Of a DNA stretch of 64,000 nt, positions 22,472 through 30,655 are shown in pieces. A program made the position numbers and the translations under genes. Numbering within the stretch: position 1 is the first letter of the stretch; every line of letters starts with the position of its first letter. Origin of the DNA: an uncultured Oscillospiraceae bacterium (GTDB lineage Bacteria; Bacillota; Clostridia; Oscillospirales; Ruminococcaceae); the NCBI GenBank assembly GCA_910587465.1, contig CAJUMS010000007.1, forward strand, positions 1-64,000, given 5' to 3'. The notes beneath the pieces are model-generated. The model had not been told where the DNA came from. It worked only from the letters and a program-made list of their open reading frames with translations, and did not search any database.

Positions 22472-25024
22472 TTATTTCATTGCGTGATTTTTGATGACCA
22501 TTTTTCTGATAAATTCCGAGGTGTGGAGCGGCCTGCCGTTGATGATACCCTGTATCATATCCGCGTCAAAGCTGCGGGCGTTTTCGAGCGCCTTAAGGTT
22601 GTCAACGCCCTTAATGCATACCGTAATACCTTTTTCGTGAGCGCGCTCGATTACCGAACGCACAAACGCTGCGGATACGGGGTCGTCGCTGAGACGGCGG
22701 CTCCTGAGCTTGATACATTTCACATACGGATTTTCAAGTGGTGCGGCGGTGAAGAAATTCCCGCCCTTGTCGTCGGCGATTATGTTCACACCGCTGTTAG
22801 CCATATGCTTTAGGAAGTTGTTGCGTATACCGAGCGTTCCGTCGCTTTCGGATACCGAAACACTGATTGCCTCGGGCGGCAGGGAATACTCCAGCAGCGC
22901 CTTGCGAAGTATGATAACGCCCATCTCGGAGTTGAGGATATTCTCGGGAATGCTGAACGCTACGCGGAAATGTGATAGTCCGCTCTCGCGCACAGCAGCG
23001 CAGAACTCGCATATCCTGTCGACAACGAATTCGTAGATCTCATTGGCAAGCCCCATGCGCTCAACTACGGGCAAAAATCTGTCGCGCGACACTATTATAT
23101 CGCCGTTGCTCCAGAAAAGGTGCGCCTCGCAGCATTGCAGCTCTCCTGTCCGCGCGTCAACAACGGGCGTGTACAGGAAATAAAATCCCTTGAATTCGTT
23201 TTCGGCCGCGTCCATAACAAGCTTTTTTACGCGAAGGTTGTTGTCGAGCTTTTCCTCGAGACCATCCGAGTAGCTTACCGCGTCATGCAGCTTTCTGTCC
23301 TTGGCGAGCCTGAGCGTTCTCGTTGCCACACGAACGCAGTCGGCGATGTCGTCTGCGTCGTTCGGGAACATACTGATACCTGCGTAGATATCAAGTTGAT
23401 TTTCGCTGTCGTTCAGGAACCACGGCGAGCGGAATTTGGTGAGAATGGTCTGCGCCAGACCAAGCGCATCCTCGCGTGACGAGTCGTTCAGCGTAACAAA
23501 GAGTATATCATTCGAGAACATATAGACCTTTTTGGTGTTCTCGGTAGGTATTGCCGCGATATATTCGGCAATGCTCCGCACAACGTCCTCGGAGTAGCGG
23601 AGGGTGTAAATCTCGGAAAGCTCCTTTAGGTTGGATATTTCAATAGAGATCACAGCGCCGCTTACGCCGTCGGCTATGGACTTACTGAAATCGCGCTCGA
23701 ACGCGCTGCGGTTCGGTATGCCCGTTGTGGTGTTGAAGTACGCCAGACGGAGCAGATGCTCCTGCGATACCGCAAGCTCGTTCTCCATAAACGAACGGTA
23801 GATAACCGTCGAGATTATCTGCGTGATGTTGCGGATCATTTTTCTGTCACGGTTCGTCCACACGCGGTTGCCGTCGTTCGACATAAACACGATAAGACCG
23901 CGCGGATTGCCGTTTTCGTACACTCTCGACATCGCAACGCTCCTGCCCTTGCTTTCCGTGCCGCGCAGTTCGTCCTCATGCATACAAACCACCGCGTTGT
24001 TCTCAAGCTCCTTGTCGATCGCTTCATTAAACGGCGTAGTCGACACCATGGGTATGATATCGCCCGTTTCGCTCCAGCGGTACACCTTTATCGGACGGAC
24101 GTTGTCGGAGCAGAATATCAGGTCGCTCAGATCGAAGTAATCGCGGATAAGCGGGATTATGCTGCCGAACGAGGCTGCCGTGCTGCGGCTCTGGAGTATC
24201 AGCGAGTAGATATTGTTAACAAGTATCTGATCCTCGAAGTTCTGACCGAGAAGCTTATTTGCTTTTTGTGAGTTTTCCATTTCCTCGCAGATTACCACAT
24301 AAGAGTTCGCGATCTCCGAGACGGTCTGCACCATAGTTTCCAGCAGCGGAACGCAGTCGTTGATATCCTTCAGCGACTCGCCAGCGATCACCCACGTTGC
24401 CACCGTCTGATGCTTTACGCGGATATTCTTCTTGCGCTGATAGCTCATCTTGTTGAGATTGATCTTTTTGTCCTGTGCCGCGGCGAGTATCTTGCCGTCC
24501 TCGCCGACTATCGCGGAGTACATACCCTCAATACGCGCAAACGGGAGCTGTATGCGTTCAAGGTAGTCTTTACCGAGAATATCCGGCAGCTGAGGCATAT
24601 TGTCTTTGGACGACCCCATAGAGCCCTCCGCCTTGCTCCTGAACGAGCGCATTACAGCGTCGTTGCCCTCGCAGTCGAGATACTCCGTAACGTCGAACAG
24701 CATACCCGATAGTACGCGCAGAGAACCGTCCTCGCGAAACTCGGGCGCCGCCGATATGTAGTACCACCTGTACGCATCTGCGCACTTAAGGCGAACGTGC
24801 GCGTTTATGCCGCTCTGATGCCCGTTGATGACCTCGCTTACGATATCGCAGAAAGGCTGATAGTCCTCGGGGAAGATAATTTCCCCCAGCAGCACCGTTT
24901 TCTCGGTTGAGAAAGGATTATCTCCAAGCAGAAATTCTATGGGAAAATCAGGCTGATACTTAATCATAAACGCAAAATTACCACTGTTTCTTACAGCCTG
25001 TTCCAGTCCTGTCATCATGCTCAC
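22472..25024 (-). CDS. PAS/GAF-like sensor with degenerate GGDEF and degenerate EAL domains
   Basis: An 850-residue cytoplasmic signalling protein. A PAS-like domain (about residues 13-115) is followed by a sensor region with GKILAAAQDKK and a GAF-like region (about 285-425), then GGDEF (about 430-590) and EAL (about 605-850). Both catalytic motifs are lost: the GGDEF loop reads FSNDILF near 503, and the EAL motif reads EAHLFW near 630; the usual DDFGTG and EGVET motifs read DDKGGN and KGVDN. It is therefore probably a non-catalytic receptor or scaffold, perhaps binding c-di-GMP or GTP. Its promoter is at 25177-25205 and a 13-base-pair hairpin lies in its leader. Confidence 0.85.
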   Translation of the reverse strand: MSMMTGLEQAVRNSGNFAFMIKYQPDFPIEFLLGDNPFSTEKTVLLGEIIFPEDYQPFCDIVSEVINGHQSGINAHVRLKCADAYRWYYISAAPEFREDGSLRVLSGMLFDVTEYLDCEGNDAVMRSFRSKAEGSMGSSKDNMPQLPDILGKDYLERIQLPFARIEGMYSAIVGEDGKILAAAQDKKINLNKMSYQRKKNIRVKHQTVATWVIAGESLKDINDCVPLLETMVQTVSEIANSYVVICEEMENSQKANKLLGQNFEDQILVNNIYSLILQSRSTAASFGSIIPLIRDYFDLSDLIFCSDNVRPIKVYRWSETGDIIPMVSTTPFNEAIDKELENNAVVCMHEDELRGTESKGRSVAMSRVYENGNPRGLIVFMSNDGNRVWTNRDRKMIRNITQIISTVIYRSFMENELAVSQEHLLRLAYFNTTTGIPNRSAFERDFSKSIADGVSGAVISIEISNLKELSEIYTLRYSEDVVRSIAEYIAAIPTENTKKVYMFSNDILFVTLNDSSREDALGLAQTILTKFRSPWFLNDSENQLDIYAGISMFPNDADDIADCVRVATRTLRLAKDRKLHDAVSYSDGLEEKLDNNLRVKKLVMDAAENEFKGFYFLYTPVVDARTGELQCCEAHLFWSNGDIIVSRDRFLPVVERMGLANEIYEFVVDRICEFCAAVRESGLSHFRVAFSIPENILNSEMGVIILRKALLEYSLPPEAISVSVSESDGTLGIRNNFLKHMANSGVNIIADDKGGNFFTAAPLENPYVKCIKLRSRRLSDDPVSAAFVRSVIERAHEKGITVCIKGVDNLKALENARSFDADMIQGIINGRPLHTSEFIRKMVIKNHAMK

Positions 25025-25124
25025 CTCTTGAATGAAATCGTTTACACTCCATGCCGTAAATCACCGCGCATACGACATACCCGATCCGTATATCGGACGC
25101 GTAAATCTATTATATAAATATTTG

Positions 25125-25154
25125 AACGAATAAATACCAAAGTATTTGTTCGTT
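25125..25154. repeat. Leader hairpin of the degenerate GGDEF/EAL gene
   Basis: AACGAATAAATAC (25125-25137), loop CAAA, GTATTTGTTCGTT (25142-25154): a 13-pair stem with one mismatch, near the 5' end of the minus-strand transcript. No T-run follows. The rest of 25025-25270 is AT-rich and without genes. Confidence 0.5.
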
Positions 25155-25176
25155 ATTCTCCAGTTTCACTGTATAC

Positions 25177-25205
25177 ATTATATCATAAAATTTTCAACAT
25201 TTCAA
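25177..25205 (-). promoter_or_regulatory. Promoter of the degenerate GGDEF/EAL gene
   Basis: On the minus strand, TTGAAA (25205-25200), 17 bases, TATAAT (25182-25177). The leader is about 145 bases long. Confidence 0.7.
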
Positions 25206-25277
25206 GTGCTTTTTTGTGATTTTCACAAATTTTTCATATTTTTTTATTTAATAATTCTCAATATTATCCATTTGTGT

Positions 25278-25313
25278 AAAAAAACAAGTTGCGGAGCGTT
25301 AATTGCGCTCCGC
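25278..25313 (-). terminator. Terminator of the second ECF sigma/anti-sigma operon
   Basis: Stem GCGGAGCG (25291-25298) / CGCTCCGC (25306-25313); on the minus strand it is followed after six bases by seven T. Confidence 0.65.
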
Positions 25314-25398
25314 CGGTAGCTGAAAAAATTAAAAATTTTGTTAATTTTCAACAAATAAAGCATAATTTGCAAAACATATTTGTAGAAAAATACCATAA

Positions 25399-26133
25399 TC
25401 AATCAATTGTGATATATATCCCCAATAACCTGTTTTCGCTGTCAAACAATAAAGCTTCATCACCGTAGAGCTCTAGGAACATTTTCTTGCCGTCGGAGGT
25501 CACGGCCTCAATGCGCTCTCCGCTTTCGCCGTACGGAGCGCTCCCTTTGTCGCCATCGTTGTTATCAAGTGATTTTCCGAACACAGTCGTTTCTCCGTTG
25601 TATTCCAGGGTGAGCAGCTCTCCGTCAAGTGTTATCCTCGCCGTCTTTGGATATGACGGATCCTGATCCGTCGCCGAGCCCGCGGGCATTGATGCGCCGG
25701 GAGAGAAGTCGCCGATAGCGTCTTTGTCGTTGCCGCCGCTGACGAGGCCCTCTGCGTTCTGCTGTCCATCGTCGGTATAATCCTCTGCGTTGGTGTTTTC
25801 ATAGTTCGGTCGGCTTGACATATTCGGAACTCCGCCGGTTGCTCCGTTGGCGCCTGCCGAGGGAGCGTTGTCGCTCATCATATTGTTCATATTGTCCATA
25901 TTGCCCACAAAGAAATACTTGCCGCCGCCCGTGAGCACAAGCGCCGTCACGCCGATGACCAGACAGGCTGCGACCGACCCGCCTATCACCGCTATCCTGC
26001 GCAGCGGAAGGGGTCTCTTTTTCGCGGCCTCGGGCTCGGCAAGCTTATCCGTAACGCCCCTGCGGATACGCTCGGCCGTCTCGTCGGAAGTGAGCTCCGA
26101 AATTTCCTTTTTGTATTCGTCTCTGAAATTCAT
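25399..26133 (-). CDS. Probable membrane anti-sigma factor
   Basis: A 244-residue protein cotranscribed with the ECF sigma gene; its ATG overlaps the sigma stop (TAATG). Residues 1-44 are charged and cytoplasmic (RDEYKKEISELTSDETAERIRRGV), one membrane helix follows (about 47-69), then a low-complexity asparagine/methionine/glycine-rich outer linker (FFVGNMDNMNNMMSDN...), and a C-terminal beta-rich domain (about 165-244) ending in LLFDSENRLLGIYITID. The architecture and gene order are those of anti-sigma factors of ECF systems; sequence similarity to a named anti-sigma family is not evident to me. Confidence 0.75.
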   Translation of the reverse strand: MNFRDEYKKEISELTSDETAERIRRGVTDKLAEPEAAKKRPLPLRRIAVIGGSVAACLVIGVTALVLTGGGKYFFVGNMDNMNNMMSDNAPSAGANGATGGVPNMSSRPNYENTNAEDYTDDGQQNAEGLVSGGNDKDAIGDFSPGASMPAGSATDQDPSYPKTARITLDGELLTLEYNGETTVFGKSLDNNDGDKGSAPYGESGERIEAVTSDGKKMFLELYGDEALLFDSENRLLGIYITID

Positions 26134-26663
26134 TAAAACTCCACCTCCCCTTTCAGAAGCGTCTTCAGCCTGTCACGCGCGCGCGCCAGCCGCGTTTTCA
26201 CAGTGGAATGACGTGCGCCGATAGCGTCGGCGATCTCCGCTACGGACATATCCTCAAAGTAATACAGATGTACGACTGTGCGGTATTTCGGCGGAAGTGC
26301 CATTACCGCGTTCAACACCAAATTTTTGCGTTCCGATCTCTCGGCGTGCTCCGCGGTGTCGTCCGCGGAGGGCAGCTCGGCTATCTCGTCAAGGCTCGCG
26401 CTTTCGCCCCTGTGACGGTACTGCGCCGATCTCGCGTAACTGTTCGTACAGTTAACCGCGCACCGTATCAGCCATGCTTTGCGGTGATCCTCGTTTTCAT
26501 ATGTAAGATCGGCTTTAAAGTACCGCACGAATACGTCCTGAGCGACGTCCTCCGCGTCGACGGGACTGCGCAGCCGCGAATAGGCTATCCCGTACACGGT
26601 CGGCGTGTACAGTCTCATGACCGCGTCAAAGCTTTCGCGCGTGGTGAGAGATAATACTTCCAT
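26133..26663 (-). CDS. ECF-type RNA polymerase sigma factor (second)
   Basis: A 176-residue SigW/RpoE-like sigma factor. Region 2 includes YTPTVYGIAYSRLRSPVDAEDVAQDVFVRYF (about residues 17-47) and region 4 includes LPPKYRTVVHLYYFEDMSVAEIADAIGARHSTVKTRLARARDRL (about 125-168). ATG 26663 is chosen because GGAG lies 6 bases upstream; an in-frame ATG at 26741 would add 26 unusual residues. Upstream, GAAACC separated by 17 bases from GTATTA resembles an ECF-type promoter, which would fit autoregulation, but this is weak. Confidence 0.9.
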   Translation of the reverse strand: MEVLSLTTRESFDAVMRLYTPTVYGIAYSRLRSPVDAEDVAQDVFVRYFKADLTYENEDHRKAWLIRCAVNCTNSYARSAQYRHRGESASLDEIAELPSADDTAEHAERSERKNLVLNAVMALPPKYRTVVHLYYFEDMSVAEIADAIGARHSTVKTRLARARDRLKTLLKGEVEF

Positions 26664-26730
26664 AAAATTCTCCGCTTCTGTATATAATACCAGATGAATG
26701 TAAAGATGGTTTCGTTTATTGAAAAATTTT

Positions 26731-27573
26731 TTAAATTTCACATTCGGCGTGTCTTGTGACGTGACAGCCGATATTGACCGCCACGGGCAGACCCGCGATA
26801 TGCGTAGGCGCCTTTTCGATGTTGACGTACAGCGCCGTGACCGTTCCGCCGAAGCCCTGAGAGCCTATGCCGAGCCTGTTGATACCGTCCAGCATAGCCT
26901 GCTCCATTTCGGCGTAGAGCGGCTCGGGATGGCGAATGCCGAGGTCGCGGCAAAGCGCCTTTTTCGCCAGCAGTGCCGAATATTCGAAATCGCCGCCGAT
27001 ACCCACTCCGACAACGATAGGCGGACAAGGATTACTCCCCGCCAGCGATACCGTTTCCACAACGAATTTCACAATATCTTCCTTTGTTGCCGACGGAGTG
27101 AACATTTTCAGACGGCTCATGTTCTCGCTGCCGAAGCCCTTGGGCGCGACGGTGAGACGTATCTTTTCGCCGTTGACTATCCTCGTATGGATAACGGCGG
27201 GGGTGTTGTCGTTCGTGTTGACGCGCTCCAGCGGATCGCTGACGATACTCAGCCGCAGCCGTCCGTTGACATACCCCTCGGCAACTCCCTTGTTGACCGC
27301 ATCCTCGAAACCGCCGCCGATGATATGAACGTCCTGACCGATCTCCGCGAACACGACAGCCATTCCCGTGTCCTGACATATCGGCACGCCAAGCTCGTCC
27401 GCGCAGTCGATATTCGCGACGATATCGCCGATCACACTCCTGCAAAGCTCGCTCTCCTCGGCTTTTGCGCTGCTTTCGATACGCTCGCGCATTCCGCACG
27501 GCAGGTGCAGGTTAGCGTCAACGCACAGCGCCGCTATCGCTTTTGTTATCTCGTTTGTATTTATTTCACGCAT
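26731..27573 (-). CDS. Class I fumarate hydratase, alpha subunit (TtdA/FumA N-terminal type)
   Basis: The 280-residue [4Fe-4S] subunit of an oxygen-sensitive hydro-lyase that interconverts fumarate and malate (or acts on tartrate). The three cluster cysteines are visible in ICQDTGMAVVF, SNPCPPIVVGVGIGG and NIGCHVTRH. The substrate region includes GGGFEDAVNKG and PKGFGSENMSRL. ATG 27573 follows GGAGG. In Clostridia the beta subunit gene normally follows at once; here the next gene on the strand is the ECF sigma factor, so the beta subunit must be elsewhere or the enzyme is incomplete. Confidence 0.9.
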   Translation of the reverse strand: MREINTNEITKAIAALCVDANLHLPCGMRERIESSAKAEESELCRSVIGDIVANIDCADELGVPICQDTGMAVVFAEIGQDVHIIGGGFEDAVNKGVAEGYVNGRLRLSIVSDPLERVNTNDNTPAVIHTRIVNGEKIRLTVAPKGFGSENMSRLKMFTPSATKEDIVKFVVETVSLAGSNPCPPIVVGVGIGGDFEYSALLAKKALCRDLGIRHPEPLYAEMEQAMLDGINRLGIGSQGFGGTVTALYVNIEKAPTHIAGLPVAVNIGCHVTRHAECEI

Positions 27574-27651
27574 TTTGGTTTGTATTCCTCCTTGACGAAA
27601 CATTCCGCTTTAGATATTGTATCACAAATTACCGCGGAATTCAACATCAAA

Positions 27652-28851
27652 TTATTTTTTTAAAGCGATTTTCCCGTCCACGATCACCATACAAGGCAAA
27701 CTCATAATATCCAGCGGCGATTTATCTTTATCGAACAGCACGAAGTCGGCGTTTTTCCCTACCTCAGCCGAGCCGAGAATGCCGTCAACACCAAGGACCT
27801 TGGCGGCGTTTATCGTTATCCCGCGCAGCGCGTCCTCCTCGGAAAGCCCTCCGCGAACCGCGAGCGCGGCAGTCATGGGCAGATACTGTATCGGCGTTTC
27901 GGGGTGATCGGTGCAGATAGCGCACTTTATTCCGTGCTCGTGAAGTATCCGCGGCGTTGTGATATCGTGATTGGCAAGCTCGGGCTTTCCGCGGTCGCCG
28001 AACAGGGGACCGACCACCGCCGCGGGTCGCTCCTCGGCAAGTTCATCCGCGATGATCCCGCCGTCCGTGCAGTGTATCAGTACATAGTCCAGCTCGAATT
28101 CCTTTGCGATACGCACCGCCGTGAAGATATCGTCCGCGCGGTGGCAGTGGAAATGCGCCTTGAGCTTGTTCTCCTTATTGAATAGTGGCAGCAGCGCCTC
28201 GCATTTCGCGTCGAAGTCGGGCTTGGAGACCTCGTCGTCCGTGCCCTCATCATTTTGATTTCGTTTGTATTCGTCCATATCCTCCTTATAGCGCAGCGCC
28301 TTTTGGAGCTGCTCGCGGATTATCGCGGCGGTTGCCATGCGCGTTATCGGGGTCTCGTCGCGGTCGTTGTAGGAGGACTTGGGATTTTCTCCCAGCGCGA
28401 ACTTTATCGCAACGGGCGACTTCACGATAAGCTTGTCCACGCGCTTCGACCCGAACGTCTTTATCAGCGCGAACGAACCGCCTATCGGATTTGCGCTTCC
28501 GACGCCCGTACACACGCAGGTAACTCCCGCGCTGACCGCGTCCCCAAAACACCTGTCCATGGCGTTTATGCTGTCGACGGCGCGCAGATGCGGGGTAGAC
28601 GGGTCGGTGATCTCGTTGCCGTCGTCGCCCTCGAGCTGCATTGAGTAGCAGTCGCTCCACATTCCCAGATGGCAGTGTGCGTCGATAAATCCGGGATACA
28701 AAGTTTTTCCCAAGCCGTCTATCTCCTCCTCGTCCGTCGTGATATATCCGCTCATATCTCCTATCTCGGTGATTATCTCCCCAAAACGTACAAAGCCGTT
28801 TTCGTAATCCTTTTCCGACATAGTTTTTATTTTAACATTCGTGATAACCAT
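27652..28851 (-). CDS. Amidohydrolase, imidazolonepropionase-like
   Basis: A 399-residue metal-dependent hydrolase. The N-terminal beta-sandwich leads to the first metal motif DAHCHLGMW (about residues 58-66), then the lysine region (VIKSPVAIKFALGENPK), HFHCHR and LIHCTDG (later histidines), and CTDHPE (the catalytic aspartate). The C-terminus returns to the sandwich with GSAEVGKNADFVLFDKDKSPLD. Such proteins open cyclic amides or dipeptides; the substrate is unknown. AGAGGG precedes the ATG. It is transcribed in the same direction as fumarase alpha, 78 bases upstream of it. Confidence 0.88.
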   Translation of the reverse strand: MVITNVKIKTMSEKDYENGFVRFGEIITEIGDMSGYITTDEEEIDGLGKTLYPGFIDAHCHLGMWSDCYSMQLEGDDGNEITDPSTPHLRAVDSINAMDRCFGDAVSAGVTCVCTGVGSANPIGGSFALIKTFGSKRVDKLIVKSPVAIKFALGENPKSSYNDRDETPITRMATAAIIREQLQKALRYKEDMDEYKRNQNDEGTDDEVSKPDFDAKCEALLPLFNKENKLKAHFHCHRADDIFTAVRIAKEFELDYVLIHCTDGGIIADELAEERPAAVVGPLFGDRGKPELANHDITTPRILHEHGIKCAICTDHPETPIQYLPMTAALAVRGGLSEEDALRGITINAAKVLGVDGILGSAEVGKNADFVLFDKDKSPLDIMSLPCMVIVDGKIALKK

Positions 28852-29209
28852 AAATATCGCCCTCTAATATTTTATATTCAACATAACTGCAAATTACTGC
28901 ATACCTAAAAAATCCGCGTTGCCAAGCGGTCAACAAGGTGAATGACAAGCCAAAGTTCATAAATCAACAAGCAAAAAAACAAAGTACTAACAAACCCTTA
29001 CGCCGTATTACTATGCCATTTGTGAACACTTTGCCGCATTGAATTCAACAAGCAAGTTAACAGGAAAGCAACAGACAATCAACAAAGTGCCAACAAGCAT
29101 ACCTATTAAAAAGAAAAAAGAAAAAGAATAAGAAGAAAAGAAGAAAGAAGAATTCTTCCTCCCCCTCTTTTTTTCGGTTTTTTGCAGTTAAGTCCGATGT
29201 ACTATAACA
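28852..29209. other. Gene-free region with CAACAAG repeats and a purine/pyrimidine tract
   Basis: No convincing gene. The heptamer CAACAAG occurs at 28931, 28965, 29046 and 29091, with CAACAAA at 29080 (spacings 34, 81, 34 and 11). From 29108 to 29152 the plus strand is almost all A and G; 29153-29175 is then all C and T, and GAAGAATTCTTC (29147-29158) is a palindrome at the switch point. On the minus strand the pyrimidine-rich part could serve as the aroK terminator (hairpin then U-rich). Confidence 0.6.
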
Positions 29210-29725
29210 TCATAAGCCCTCGTGATACCTTACCAGTTTCACTATTTCCTCGGTAATTACCGTATCGCGCGTATTTCCGTTTACCATGCACACGGCGTTT
29301 CGCCGATAGATGACGGCGCGCTTGCTGTAAAGCTCCTCGAGCTGCTCGGGAGTGTTGTTCATTACGAGCGGACGGTTAGTGTCGCCCTTTATCCGCTTGT
29401 AGCAGACCTCGAACGCCGTGTTGATGTACACCGATAAGCCGCTCTCTCCCGCGAATTTCGCGGTCTCGTCATTTATCAGTGCGCCGCCGCCTGTCGCGAC
29501 TATTCTCCCGCCGGACAGCTCGCGGATATACTTCGCCTCGAGCTTTCTGAAATGCGGCTCGCCGTACTTGTCGAATATCTCGGGGATAGTCATTCCCTCG
29601 GCGTTGACGATATACCTGTCCAGATCGATGAAACGCCTGCCCAGCGCCGCGGCGAGCTGCCGTCCGATATGACTCTTTCCGCAGCCCATAAATCCGCAAA
29701 GATACACGCTCAACGGTTTGCTCAT
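29210..29725 (-). CDS. aroK: Shikimate kinase
   Basis: Phosphorylates shikimate in the pathway to aromatic amino acids. The 171-residue protein has the Walker A loop GFMGCGKSHIG (about residues 10-20), the shikimate-binding DLDRYI (about 33-38), the FRKLEAKYI helix, the GGGA loop in IVATGGGALI, and the lid arginine in DTNRPLV. The ATG at 29725 overlaps the aroE stop by four bases (ATGA), which decides the start against a longer open frame. It forms an operon with aroE. Confidence 0.93.
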   Translation of the reverse strand: MSKPLSVYLCGFMGCGKSHIGRQLAAALGRRFIDLDRYIVNAEGMTIPEIFDKYGEPHFRKLEAKYIRELSGGRIVATGGGALINDETAKFAGESGLSVYINTAFEVCYKRIKGDTNRPLVMNNTPEQLEELYSKRAVIYRRNAVCMVNGNTRDTVITEEIVKLVRYHEGL

Positions 29726-30567
29726 ACCAAAGCCTCCATATCCGCGATAAGCTTGTCGATATCCTCTTTCCGATACTTTGCGCCGTCCCATATCTCGTGA
29801 GCGGCTACTGCTTGGAGCACTAACATCGCCATGCCCGTCATTGCCTTGCAGCCCTTTTCGCGCGCGGTCTTGGCGAGCAGCGTTTCCTTGGGATTGTAAA
29901 CAGCGTCGAACACACATTTTACATTATCCAATACTTCGGGCAGGCAGGGCATTCTGTCGGTTTTGGGGAACATTCCCACGGGGCAGGCGTTGACGAGCAG
30001 ATCAAACTTTTCATTGCCGAGAGCGGCGTTGGAAAGCCCGTCGGCGGGTATCTTCACCGCTTTTACATTGGCAGCCGGTTTTATTGTCTGTATTTCACCG
30101 ATAACGTTCGCGGCAAGCGGTAGATCGTTCTCAAGCGCCGCGATAGTCAGCCCGCCGCCCTCGAGAGCGGTCTCGATAGCCATCATTCTGCCAACTCCGC
30201 CGCAGCCGATCAGCAGCACCTCAGACCCAAGCGACGCGCCGAGCAGCTCTATCGACTTCGTGAACCCTATGCAGTCCGTGTTATAGCCGACCTTCTTTTC
30301 GCCGTTCTTGACGCAGTTTACCGACTTGTAACGCTCCGCGCCCTCCGACAGCTCGTCGCAGTAATCTATTATCCCGACCTTATGGGGAATAGTAATATTG
30401 AAACCGTCAAATTCCGACAGAAACCCGAATTTTTCTTTAAGCTCCTCGGGCGCTATATCCTCGAGTGTGTACTCCACCTTTTCCCCCGACAGCTCAAACA
30501 GCCGTGTGTGTATCTGCGGCGACAGGGAATGTCCGAGCGGGTGGCCTATCAAACAGAATTTTCTCAT
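29722..30567 (-). CDS. aroE: Shikimate dehydrogenase (NADP+)
   Basis: Reduces 3-dehydroshikimate to shikimate with NADPH. The 281-residue protein has the substrate-binding GHPLGHSLSPQIH (about residues 8-20), the catalytic lysine in NITIPHKVGII, the NTDCIGF motif, the glycine-rich NADP loop LIGCGGVGRMMA (about 140-151), and the C-terminal ALQ-like helix LVLQAVAAHEIW. AAGGAG precedes the ATG. It lies downstream of fabD on the same strand, 88 bases away, with a small hairpin between. Confidence 0.94.
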   Translation of the reverse strand: MRKFCLIGHPLGHSLSPQIHTRLFELSGEKVEYTLEDIAPEELKEKFGFLSEFDGFNITIPHKVGIIDYCDELSEGAERYKSVNCVKNGEKKVGYNTDCIGFTKSIELLGASLGSEVLLIGCGGVGRMMAIETALEGGGLTIAALENDLPLAANVIGEIQTIKPAANVKAVKIPADGLSNAALGNEKFDLLVNACPVGMFPKTDRMPCLPEVLDNVKCVFDAVYNPKETLLAKTAREKGCKAMTGMAMLVLQAVAAHEIWDGAKYRKEDIDKLIADMEALV

Positions 30568-30595
30568 ATGTTAAATATCTCCTTATTGTTTTTGT

Positions 30596-30617
30596 ACCCT
30601 CTTACACTAACGAGGGT
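30596..30617. other. Small hairpin between fabD and aroE
   Basis: ACCCTC (30596-30601) / GAGGGT (30612-30617) without a T-run on the minus strand, so not a clear terminator; possibly an RNA processing or stability hairpin. Confidence 0.35.
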
Positions 30618-30655
30618 AAAATGATTTAAAAGCAAATTTCGCACCGTGAGATTGC

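Noticed and set aside
26719..27663. A 314-codon open frame on the plus strand
   Set aside because: Antisense to the fumarase alpha gene, which keeps its three cluster cysteines.
28931..29097. Possible CRISPR array from repeated CAACAAG words
   Set aside because: The repeats are only seven bases, irregularly spaced (11 to 81) and there are no cas genes.
29726..29917. A 64-residue N-terminal extension of shikimate kinase
   Set aside because: The extension overlaps aroE in another frame and is arginine/serine-rich shadow sequence. The ATGA overlap at 29722-29725 marks the true start.
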